From positions 1 through 64,000 of the IMG/VR virus record IMGVR_UViG_3300032753_000007: 64,000 nt of DNA. One strand, 5' to 3'. The DNA comes from a virus. This document shows positions 53,701-62,500 of this stretch, one piece after another. Below the pieces are notes generated by a model, which saw only the letters and a list, made by a program, of their open reading frames with translations, was not told the origin of the DNA and ran no database searches. How positions within the stretch are numbered: position 1 is the first letter of the stretch; each line of letters opens with the position of its first letter. A program made the translations under genes and the position numbers.

Positions 53701-56700
53701 AGGTATTTTTATTAATGCTCCGCCTTTATCTACTATAAAGCGGCTAATGCCAGATAAGCGTTTAAATGAATTACCAAATTTAATACCTAAATTTTTACGT
53801 ATACTAGGATCACCATCTGGAGAAGGGGCTGCATAGCCCGCTGATGGAATGGTAGCAATAATGGTTTGTAATAGTGTATTAGTGGATGTGCCTGTTTCTG
53901 TCAAAACAGTCATTAGATCTTTATGTTGATCTTTTAATTGTTTAGATAATGAAGTTAATTCATCAGGATTACTGCTATTGAATAAACCATTATGTTTTTG
54001 ATTATCATCATTATTCCATTTAGGTAAATTTAATTTAGGCAATTCTATTTTATTACCGTATTTATCATAGAGCTCAGTGGCATTTGTTTTTAATGCATTT
54101 ACGCCAGTACTCCATCTATTTTTAATGTTCTCTTTTATATCAGAGCCTTTTACTTTTTTTGCTTTATTTTTAATAAGCTCTTTTACTTTATTAACACTGC
54201 CATACTTTTCTTTAAGGTTATTAAACGTAGTTTCTCTGTTATCAAAAGCATGTGTTAATGCAGCATTAATTTGATTAGGTGTTAATCCTTTACTTGTTAA
54301 GTTTTCAAATAGTTTTGGATTTTTTTCTTTTATTAAAGTTTCTAAATTTTCTACTGTTGGTTTATCCGGTAATTGATCTTTATGTTTATCATAGAAACCA
54401 CGAATAGCAGTAGTAGCTGTATTAACTAGCTTATCTTTTCTTTCTAATAAATTAGTTTGTAAAGCTTTAGCATCAAAAGGCGTATGGATTACCTTATTAG
54501 CTTCTTCTAATTTAGTCTTTAATAAATCTTCTATTTCTTTTTTATTAAACCCACGTTTTTCTAATTCAGTAAATAGTTTACCACTTTGTGCAGTTAGTTG
54601 CTTACCGATTTCTTCAGGTTGTAATTGAGCGGGTATTAAATGTTTATGTTTATTATAGAAGGCTTTGCTTTGTTTACTTGCTTCAGTAATGTGTGGTGCA
54701 ACATGTTTTAATAAACCACTTTTAACATTTTCTATATTTTGAGATAATGGGATAGCTGTTAGTTTTCCTTTAGTATCTTGAATATAAGTTGATAGCCCTT
54801 TTATCCGCTTACTGCCAGCACTATATACGCTATTTAAATGTTTAGATAATTCACTTGGTGTGGAAGTATAATTAATAAATCCAGCACTAGGCATTAAATC
54901 AATCATGTTTTGTAGCAGGGCATTATTACTGCTGCTATGTGCTGCTAACGCCTTTAACATATCGCTATGATTAAAGCTCATTACATTAACTAATGTAGTA
55001 ATATTATCATTACTAAAATTAACATTAGTAGTAGGCGATATCCCCTCATTAATGTTAACTGTAGAGGATGTAGGCAATAATGAATTATTACTAGATAATG
55101 GTGTAGGGTGAATGGTTTTACCTGCCATTACTTTCATTCTGGCTTTAGGTGATTTATTTTGATCGCCATATAAAGCGTCAATTAAATCCCAACGATATTG
55201 TTGATTAACAGCACCTTCATTATTGATTAAATTACCTAATAACTCTTTAGTACCTGTTGCATTAGCTTCATTAAGTACGTCACCAAAATTACCCACGCCA
55301 TATCGCAAAGCATTATAATTTCTGCTAATGTCTTTTTTTAATGTAGCAGTTTCTATATCATTGCTTGATACAGTCTTTATTCCGTTTTCATTAAACTCTT
55401 CAGTAATTTTAAACTTTTCTATAAATAAATTAGCAATTTTATTACGAGATTCATATGAGAGTACAGCAGGTAAGTTATCAGGCGATGCATAGTCTATTGG
55501 GTCAAAGTTAACACCTTCAACCGCTGATTGTTTCATAAAGAAAATACCTAAATATTTTCTTTCATTGGCATTTAGTATATTTTTATCAGGATCAATTAAA
55601 TCAATGATATAATCAGCATTTGTTTTTAAATCAACACCGACTTCTTTTTTTAATAGCTCACTAACTCGTTTTTTAGCACTAGATAACGTAGTAAACTGTT
55701 CAGTACGTGTATCAAACGTCAATCGTTCTGCTATTTCACCATTGCCTGATGTGTAGTTATAGAGTTTAGTTTGTTGTTCTAATATACGAGAAAGATAGCC
55801 TGGAATAATCTCTATTAATGAGCGACGTGATATTAAATCCCATGATACTGTTTCTGTAGCATCACTCATTAAATTCTTATTAACAGATTCGCCTAATGTG
55901 CCATTATCGCCACCATTAAATAGCTCGCCTACTGAGCCTACTAATGACCCGTATTCTGCATGTTTAACTTTACGATTAATTATACCTGGTAGATCACCAA
56001 ACCAGCGTGCTAGATCTTGTCCTACTGCATTAGTTTTATTAATGGCGCTAGTGCCTCTTTCACCAAGCACATTTTCAACATGTTTTTTACCATTCTTTTT
56101 TATCCAACCTGCAAATAACTTTCCAAGACCTTCACGCGCTTCATCGCCTGCCATACCTGCTGCCATTTCAGCAGCAGATGGCATAAATTCATCCATGCCA
56201 TCTTCTTGAGGTAAATTAGAATTTATAGCACTAGCAAATTCACTAATTTGTGTTTTTAGATTATTTTTAATACGATTAGGCATATCACCTAATCGATTAC
56301 TAATACTCTTTTGTACACTACCAATGATGCGTCGTTTACTTTCATCTCTAAACTTTTCAGAATTAGTTACTTTAACTTCATTAGGTAATGCTGTATTTTT
56401 AACAACATCAGCTAATAATGTTAATGTTTTACTATTATGAGAAAGCGTATTTTCTAATATGTCTTGTGTAGCAAAATAATGGAGGTATTGTACTTCTAAT
56501 GACTTTTTATAATAAGTAGCTAATATCTTATCTTGAAAACCAACTATTCTTCCAATACCACTAACTATTTTATGCTGATACTCTATACCATGTTGAAATT
56601 TAGCTTTATCTAATTTAATGCTATTTAATTGAATAACATCATCGCGCTTTCTTTTTAACTTACCTTCAAGTTGTTGAGCACCAAAGATAGTTTCTAATGT

Positions 56701-57180
56701 ATCTTTTAATCCTGTTTCTCTTGTATTTGAAGACCGTCCATAATCGTATGAATCGGATTCTTTTCCTACATGAGACATGTCTTTTATTTTATTAGTCACT
56801 TTATTAGGTAAGAATTTACCTAATGTAGGGAGTGCTTTTTGTACTTTTTTATCAATAACATTTAGCGCAGGTGCAAGTTCTTTTCTTGCATCATCAAACA
56901 TGCTCTCTGCATCATATTTAAATGACATAATAGAGCTATAAGCGTCGCCGTAACTACCTGGTAATACATCTTTAATTAACTTACCTATAAAGCCAATGCC
57001 ATGCTCTTTTGGATTAAAACTGCTTTTTAATCCTGACGCTATATCGCTAATAGGTTTGCGATCTTTTTTAATATCAGGATCTGAATCATCAAAATCACCA
57101 AATTCAGATCCAAACTCTTTCATAAAGTCATCATAGTCATCATCTAAATCTAACTTTATATCATCATCTTTCTTTGCCAT
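50707..57180 (-). CDS. Tape-measure-like tail protein with lysozyme domain, 2157 aa
   Basis: The product starts MAKKDDDIKLDLDDDYDDFM, an acidic leader, followed by long helical regions, a basic hydrophobic middle (IPWTLAKLPFSLAMAAYNPL and neighbouring residues) and an Ala/Gly-rich membrane-like segment around residues 1445-1510. Residues ~1800-1960 are a lysozyme/transglycosylase domain: a probable catalytic Glu in LIKNAESGSKGYNAYNRGTS, then RLFAVGKYQMIPPTLIDGIK and EEWASLADPNTGRSKHG. This architecture matches phiKZ gp181, the tail-associated peptidoglycan-degrading protein. It would measure tail length and open the cell wall during DNA entry. It is divergent from the polymerase beta' gene, only 25 bases away. 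Confidence 0.8.
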   Translation of the reverse strand: MAKKDDDIKLDLDDDYDDFMKEFGSEFGDFDDSDPDIKKDRKPISDIASGLKSSFNPKEHGIGFIGKLIKDVLPGSYGDAYSSIMSFKYDAESMFDDARKELAPALNVIDKKVQKALPTLGKFLPNKVTNKIKDMSHVGKESDSYDYGRSSNTRETGLKDTLETIFGAQQLEGKLKRKRDDVIQLNSIKLDKAKFQHGIEYQHKIVSGIGRIVGFQDKILATYYKKSLEVQYLHYFATQDILENTLSHNSKTLTLLADVVKNTALPNEVKVTNSEKFRDESKRRIIGSVQKSISNRLGDMPNRIKNNLKTQISEFASAINSNLPQEDGMDEFMPSAAEMAAGMAGDEAREGLGKLFAGWIKKNGKKHVENVLGERGTSAINKTNAVGQDLARWFGDLPGIINRKVKHAEYGSLVGSVGELFNGGDNGTLGESVNKNLMSDATETVSWDLISRRSLIEIIPGYLSRILEQQTKLYNYTSGNGEIAERLTFDTRTEQFTTLSSAKKRVSELLKKEVGVDLKTNADYIIDLIDPDKNILNANERKYLGIFFMKQSAVEGVNFDPIDYASPDNLPAVLSYESRNKIANLFIEKFKITEEFNENGIKTVSSNDIETATLKKDISRNYNALRYGVGNFGDVLNEANATGTKELLGNLINNEGAVNQQYRWDLIDALYGDQNKSPKARMKVMAGKTIHPTPLSSNNSLLPTSSTVNINEGISPTTNVNFSNDNITTLVNVMSFNHSDMLKALAAHSSSNNALLQNMIDLMPSAGFINYTSTPSELSKHLNSVYSAGSKRIKGLSTYIQDTKGKLTAIPLSQNIENVKSGLLKHVAPHITEASKQSKAFYNKHKHLIPAQLQPEEIGKQLTAQSGKLFTELEKRGFNKKEIEDLLKTKLEEANKVIHTPFDAKALQTNLLERKDKLVNTATTAIRGFYDKHKDQLPDKPTVENLETLIKEKNPKLFENLTSKGLTPNQINAALTHAFDNRETTFNNLKEKYGSVNKVKELIKNKAKKVKGSDIKENIKNRWSTGVNALKTNATELYDKYGNKIELPKLNLPKWNNDDNQKHNGLFNSSNPDELTSLSKQLKDQHKDLMTVLTETGTSTNTLLQTIIATIPSAGYAAPSPDGDPSIRKNLGIKFGNSFKRLSGISRFIVDKGGALIKIPWTLAKLPFSLAMAAYNPLKTMLGFTGRTLWKGGGFLKRQLMKAPERAQRLAKVGWTVAKVLGPLAAKLGIGSAKLALLPAKLLGNLIWWSAKKAPKRAARAVGTLGKLSWGAFTGTTQVMSNLLFAAMGKRKPDKKDASNWFSKLGGVLKNPVGSISSFFKNRKKTKSVDENVNEISNKLDTINTTLKDIKNYISTKWPTENSEEKEANREGGFQDIIKKRKAKQETAKKLREMGVPTNKKPAPIVTPTGGSILDAFGKAGDLVKDAKGWGGKALGALGIGGAGAAGVAGAGALAGGEAAATAAGAATAAAEGGAGLATVGELGVAGAALGESALLLSNPVGWAIIVGAAGYGLYKGTKYIMNRTALEPLEKLRFLQYGIPIDNSQAVADMRNFESDFTPHITLTKNIPKIDLLPKEVWEKYYKDFGCTYDNMTDKTNFNTWLYKRFLPVYIKHKASLQQFGKSKVDNIDDELKKEDIIKFVNLVQFGSVEANLGMNPYGIQNSPWHDITLSDNKSTIDVLVEQLRNQANRNNDTKADNLKKVSAINLHPTVTKLDKDKPVLPPNYDRDRQQGVNPDGTPKKSMFDQAVDWSKENLLNPIKDFAGKVGDKAKELYTLGKTAAGKGIDWAKVNLVEPVVNSLAGLIKNAESGSKGYNAYNRGTSGNKILGPVGNRDLTSMTLSEILADMNRSANDERRLFAVGKYQMIPPTLIDGIKKLGLNPDTTKFDAKTQELLFSKYLLDKKRPQISAYIKGKTDNPVAAANAAAEEWASLADPNTGRSKHGHGNVASVSAERVITAMNVSRAQYKANLSKGMSEDEAYQVAVSSSSNAIANTNVPINTGGLPPADAFATKGNGPSLASNDMPPMPTSSVMPTPATSVTPANAVTSPIAAASKSTTTSTANDMPPVPSATTLSSVTTQTALNTKPIEDKLVQANKDSANRHDEHLTKLSTTNDLLAQILTTMKSTANTPAQNIIVANASSAKQTLSPVISSGRTY

Positions 57181-57205
57181 TTTTTATACCTATAAAAAGG
57201 ACATC
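57181..57205. promoter_or_regulatory. 25-base divergent start region with palindrome
   Basis: The sequence TTTTTATACCTATAAAAAGG is an inverted repeat (TTTTTATA / TATAAAAA around CC). It also supplies the ribosome sites of both genes: AGGTATAAAAA on the minus strand and AAGGACATC on the plus strand. There is no room for two full promoters, so at least one must lie inside a neighbouring coding region. Confidence 0.5.
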
Positions 57206-59302
57206 ATGTTAAGTAAAAAAGAACCCTTTAATATATTTTTATTAAGTAATCAGAAATCACGTCTGATGGGCCTATTGCCTGTCCAATCAATGGACATTAA
57301 AAACATTGGTGGAGAATTTCATCCACAAGGGCTATACAGTATTGAAATATTTGGTGCACTAGGATCTAGGCAGCGTCAAAATAAACACGCCTATATTGAT
57401 ATGCGCTGTTATGTCATGCATCCTAAAATCTTTAGTGATTTAGAAAAACTAAAAGGACTCTATGCAGGCATCATGAGTAGAAAACAATATGCATTATGGG
57501 ATAATAACATAAAAGACTTTGTTAAGGCTGATGCCATTGATGGTAAAACAGGTTATTCTTTTTTTATGTCTCATTTTGAAGATATTCAGTTTCCACGTAA
57601 TGAGTCAGGCATACGCGATGCACGTATTGATCTATTAATACAAGAACAAAAAAAATGTATGTATCGCTATTTAGTTGTATTACCTGCAGGATTAAGAGAT
57701 TTGACTTATGATGAAAAAGGTCAAGAAGTAGAAGACGAAATTAATCCTATCTATAGAAAAATATTACGTACAGCTAATACTATTTTAGTAGATAATAACA
57801 ACATAAATCCAACAAATATTGATGTGGCTAGATGGACATTACAGACATCATTTAATGAGCTTTATGATTACATAGAATCAATCCTAAGTGGTAAGAAAGG
57901 ACTCATATTATCTAAATTAGCAGCACGCGCAGTGCATGGCGGTACACGGGCTGTATTGACGGCGGCGGATCCATCACCTGCTCATTTAAATGCGCCTGGT
58001 GGCTTTACTGTAAATGATACATTAGTGGGTTTACATCAATATATAAAAGGTACAGTAGAGTTAACTATTTATGGTATTAAAACAGGGTTAGCTAAAGACA
58101 TTATTGATAGATTACCTGGTGAAATATCATTAGTTAATAAAAGCACTTTAACTAAAATAACATTAAACCCATCAACTGATACAGTTACATTATGGGGTGG
58201 CGAAGTAGGATTAGAAAAACTAATTAATAAGTTTGAAAAACCTATTATACGACATAACCCTATAATGATTGATGGTCATTATTTAGCTTTGTTATATAGA
58301 GATAGTACGCATTTTAAAGTACTGTATGATATTACTGATTTACCTAAAGAGTTTAATAAAGCTAACGTAAAACCTATTACATGGGCTGAGTTTTTTTATT
58401 TAGCTGTTTATGAGCGCGTTAAAGATGTAGCAGTTTATGTTACGCGTTATCCTATTACTGAATTAGGTAGTATTTATCCATCTATGGTTAAATTACAAAC
58501 AACTGTACAGTGTGAAAAGCTAATACCATTAGATGATGATTGGAAACCTATAACTACTAATGTAAATGAAGTAACTGCCTACGCAATGCCTGTTTTAGGT
58601 AAACCCTTTTATGATAGTATCTCTGTACATACTACAAAGCTTCTTGAATTAAACGCAGATTATGACGGTGATAAAGTAAATGCTGTATTTGTAATGTCTA
58701 AAGAAGCAGTAGATGAAGTAAAAAAATACCATCATACAAAAACTACTTTTTTAAATAGTAGTGGTAGTTTACGGTATGGTGCTTGTGGTGTTAAAGATCC
58801 ATTAATTGGCTTGATATTACAAGGACTAACATCCGGTTTAGATAAAGATAAAATAATTACTATAGAGCCATTAAAAGAGAGTGAAACTAAAAATTATATT
58901 CAGTTAGTTGAACATAAATCACATGACCCTTCATTAGGTGGCATTGTTATTGATAAATTAAAAGCTGAATCTATTTATAGTAATTTATCTGATAGTGCTA
59001 ATATAGGCTATACATTGAAACGAGGTAGTGCTATAGTTGGATTTGCTGTTTTTATTCGATCAGGCGTTTCTATGTCAGGTGAATTATACTGTATTGTTTT
59101 AGATATTTATTCAGGTAATAACTACGGCTATAAAATACTTAAAACATTATTAAAGCAATTAAAAACACTAGGTGTTAAAGAAGTCATTACTACTGTAGGT
59201 AAAGACGCATCTGCTGGTATTGTTTTATGTAAAAAACTAGGCTTTATGTATGTGCCAATTAAATCACCTAATGTAATAGAATATCGTTTGAGGTTATTAT
59301 GA
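57206..59302 (+). CDS. RNA polymerase beta' N-terminal subunit with C-terminal GNAT-like domain, 698 aa
   Basis: The N-terminal ~535 residues follow bacterial beta': a zipper/clamp-like start (MDIKNIGGEFHPQGLYSIEI), LSKLAARAVHGGTRAVLTAA, PIIRHNPIMIDGHYLALLYR, then the catalytic magnesium motif NADYDGDKVN at about 483-492 (D485, D487, D489), and KDPLIGLILQG where beta' has PSQDVVLGLYYLT. The beta' part stops there, as in the split subunits of phiKZ-like phages. Residues ~560-698 look like an acetyltransferase: GYTLKRGSAIVGFAVFI, CIVLDIYSGNNYGYKILKTL and LCKKLGFMYVP. The acetyl-CoA loop is degenerate (GNNYGY instead of Q/RxxGxG). The frame is continuous. Confidence 0.85.
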   Translation: MLSKKEPFNIFLLSNQKSRLMGLLPVQSMDIKNIGGEFHPQGLYSIEIFGALGSRQRQNKHAYIDMRCYVMHPKIFSDLEKLKGLYAGIMSRKQYALWDNNIKDFVKADAIDGKTGYSFFMSHFEDIQFPRNESGIRDARIDLLIQEQKKCMYRYLVVLPAGLRDLTYDEKGQEVEDEINPIYRKILRTANTILVDNNNINPTNIDVARWTLQTSFNELYDYIESILSGKKGLILSKLAARAVHGGTRAVLTAADPSPAHLNAPGGFTVNDTLVGLHQYIKGTVELTIYGIKTGLAKDIIDRLPGEISLVNKSTLTKITLNPSTDTVTLWGGEVGLEKLINKFEKPIIRHNPIMIDGHYLALLYRDSTHFKVLYDITDLPKEFNKANVKPITWAEFFYLAVYERVKDVAVYVTRYPITELGSIYPSMVKLQTTVQCEKLIPLDDDWKPITTNVNEVTAYAMPVLGKPFYDSISVHTTKLLELNADYDGDKVNAVFVMSKEAVDEVKKYHHTKTTFLNSSGSLRYGACGVKDPLIGLILQGLTSGLDKDKIITIEPLKESETKNYIQLVEHKSHDPSLGGIVIDKLKAESIYSNLSDSANIGYTLKRGSAIVGFAVFIRSGVSMSGELYCIVLDIYSGNNYGYKILKTLLKQLKTLGVKEVITTVGKDASAGIVLCKKLGFMYVPIKSPNVIEYRLRLL

Positions 59303-59565
59303 AAGAAGAGTATAAAATTAAATTATTAGCATTAGTAAAGTTAATAAAAAAACGTTTATGTAAATTAGTAGGCTGTAATTTTTCATTAGTTGATGAAGTC
59401 ACTGTAAACGCTATTAGTAAACACCAATCTTATACTAAATTTACATTAAGCTGTAAACGCTGTAAAGGTGATATGATGATTGGTATGCTAGTGCCTATTA
59501 CTGAAATAGAGTTAGAAGATGCTATTTTATTAGAAAAATTTAAAAAGGGGTTAATTGTAAAATGA
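59299..59565 (+). CDS. Small Cys-containing protein, 88 aa
   Basis: The product starts MKEEYKIKLLALVKLIKKRL. Cysteines at CKLVGC and CKRCKG could bind one metal. It overlaps the beta' gene and the beta gene by 4 bases on each side (ATGA twice), so all three are made together. In phiKZ one small gene (gp179) lies at the same place. A polymerase accessory role is possible; no family is assigned. Confidence 0.6.
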   Translation: MKEEYKIKLLALVKLIKKRLCKLVGCNFSLVDEVTVNAISKHQSYTKFTLSCKRCKGDMMIGMLVPITEIELEDAILLEKFKKGLIVK

Positions 59566-62500
59566 CACTATTATCTACAGATGCTTTTACAACACAATTT
59601 GTTACACGACAATTAAATAAACTCAGCACTGTATCTCGTTTACGATCAGTTGATGATTTTGAATTACCTGAAAATGCGATTATTCATTATGTTAGTGATA
59701 GCGATCAGGTATTAGGCATTACTAAATCTAACGATATGATTAGAAGTACTAGCGATGTTTATACTTATCACGTTGATGCATTAGAGGGTAAAGAAGGCCA
59801 TTATAGTAAATCAGAAACTACACTAAATGCTTTAATTACAAAATACCATCAGTTTAATTTAGGTATTAAACGCATTAATAATCTGTCAAGTGTATTAGAA
59901 AAAGTTAAACAGCCTATTGTAGTTAACTATAGCATGTTACCTTCTTTATACAAATATACTGTTTCTTCATTATCAGTCTATTACGAGTGGTTAAATATAC
60001 GGACTACTATTTGGCACCATATTAAAGAAATAGGCAGCGATAAGCTTCATTTTATAGTTTATAAAATACCTGAAGTATTAATTACTAAAAATGATTTAAA
60101 CAAATATGCCCATAATTTTAAACCTGATGCGTTAGAATTATTTACTGATATTAATAATTTAAACCTATTAGAGCTATGGCGAATGTTAGGCGAAAATAAT
60201 ACTACATTAGAAAGTGAAATGGATGAATTACTTTTAAGTAAAGTACATATCGTATTTATTGAAAGTAGACATATCGGTATTTTTACATTAAAGTCTTTTA
60301 TTGATTGGGGTAAAAGCGATGGCTCTAAAGCTAAGATAGAGTTTTATAATTTCTTAGATAATTTAATTGCTAAACGCTCTAACTTAGAATCTGAAAAACT
60401 AATTAAAGAAGCAGGTGAAGAGCCTGAACAAGGTGAAATTAATAATGATAAAATTCATCAATTAATTAATGAAAAAGCAGAAAACGGCTTATTATCTACT
60501 AATGAAAAGAAAGCTTTATTAAAACTATCTGAAAAACATAAAACAGTAATAGACCCTGTTACTGGTTTAACGTTAGATAAAATAGCTGTTAAAAATACTG
60601 AATTAGTATTAAAGAAAAAACCACTCATTAAAGATAATAATACTATTTTTGATAAGTCTATGCTATACAGTAGCATTAGAGATTTAGACAAGCAATATAT
60701 TGAAGAAGGCTTATTACATCGGCATATGATAGAATCCGTAATGATGTTACATCCAGCAGGTGTCATTGTTAAAGATATGCGTGTTAAAGATAAAATGACA
60801 GCCGCTACTAAAGCAACTGTATATAGTTTTTCTTTACAGCCTATTAATGGGCCTTCATCTACTATTACTTTTCCTATCCCTAAAATTAATCCAGATGGTA
60901 CATTTTTAGCTGGTGGTGTTTTATATCGAATGGATAAGCAACATGGTGAAATGCCAATTGCTAAAATTAAACACGATACAGTTAAATTAACTAGCTATTA
61001 CGGCACTATCTTTATTAATCGATCTGAAAGTACAGTGACTAATCTATCTAAATGGATAGTCAATGCATTAGTTAAATTGACTAAAGCAGGATCAGTTACT
61101 AATTTAGTTTATGGTATTACTACTAAATTTGATAAAAACTTACCTAGACAATATACAGCCATAATGAAAAGTATTAGTCGGTTTAATTATCAGACTACTG
61201 AAGTTAATTATAGCTTTTATTTTACCTATAGTAAGCTTAGTAATTTCTTTTCAGAAACAGAAATAGCTAAATTTGCTAATAGTAAGTTAGTAGGTTGTGG
61301 TAGAAATGAAAAGACAGGTAATCTATTAGTCATGGATGAGTTAGGTGATGTAATAGAGTTACAAGATAACTCACCACTTAACTTAGGCAAGATACAGAAT
61401 ATACTATCTGATACAGGTGGCCCTATTGAATATACTGAAATGGGTTTATTAAATAGACGTATTCCAGTAATAATGGCTATGTGTTATGTACATGGATTTA
61501 CTAAAATTTTATCTGAATTAAAAGTACCTCTTGTTCAACATCCAGCAGGCACTAGAGTGCCCTATAAGCCAAAAACTTATGTATTAAAATTTAAAGATGT
61601 CGTTATTGAATTACCTTATAGAAATGTAGAAGAAGAATTACTATTCGGCGGGTTTATGCCATTTCGTAAAGATTTAATCAATTTCCGTAGTGGCGATTTA
61701 AATAAACGAACTGCTTATTCTAATTTATTAAGTGGTAATGGATTATCTACTTATCATTTTAGAGAATTATTATTAATGTGGGATATGTACATTGATCCTA
61801 TTACAGCTGCACTATTACGAGAAACTGATGCACCTACGGACATCTTTAATGTTATATTAGCAGCTAATCGTTTATTAATTAACGATGCTATGCCTGATTA
61901 TACGACTGTACGGTATAAAGGCTATGAAAGACTATGTGGGTTTATGTATAAAGAGCTTATTGGTGCAGTTAAAGCACACCGTGCTAAAGGCGCTTTAAGT
62001 GATGTAGGCATTACTATTAAACCTAATGGTGTTTGGTTAAATATATTGGAAGATCAATCTATTGTCTTAGTAGAACAAAGTAACCCTATTCATAATTTAA
62101 AAGAGCAAGAAAGCTTTACTCATGCAGGTGCTGGCGGTAAGTCCGCCATTACTATGGTAGCTGCTACACGTGGTTTTAAAGACAGCGATTTAGGTGTTGT
62201 ATCTGAAGCTACACCTGATTCTGCTAAAGTAGGTATTAGAGCTATGTTAACGCCTAATGCTAATATTGTTAATCTATTAGGTATGGTTAAACAATATGAA
62301 GAAGATAAAGATGGTATTAGTTCAGTTATATCTACAACTGCTATGTTAGCACCAGGCATTACCCATGATGATGGAAAACGATGGAACTTTAATAATGTTC
62401 AAATGTCACATGGTGTAGCTGCGATTGGTTATCAACCGTTACCCTATCGTACTGGTTATGAGCAAACAATTGCTAATCGTGTTAGTGATTTATTTGCTAC

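Noticed and set aside
58880-59302. Frameshift or misassembly joining beta' to an unrelated acetyltransferase gene
   Set aside because: The frame is continuous, base composition does not change at the junction, and the gene overlaps its successor by the usual ATGA.
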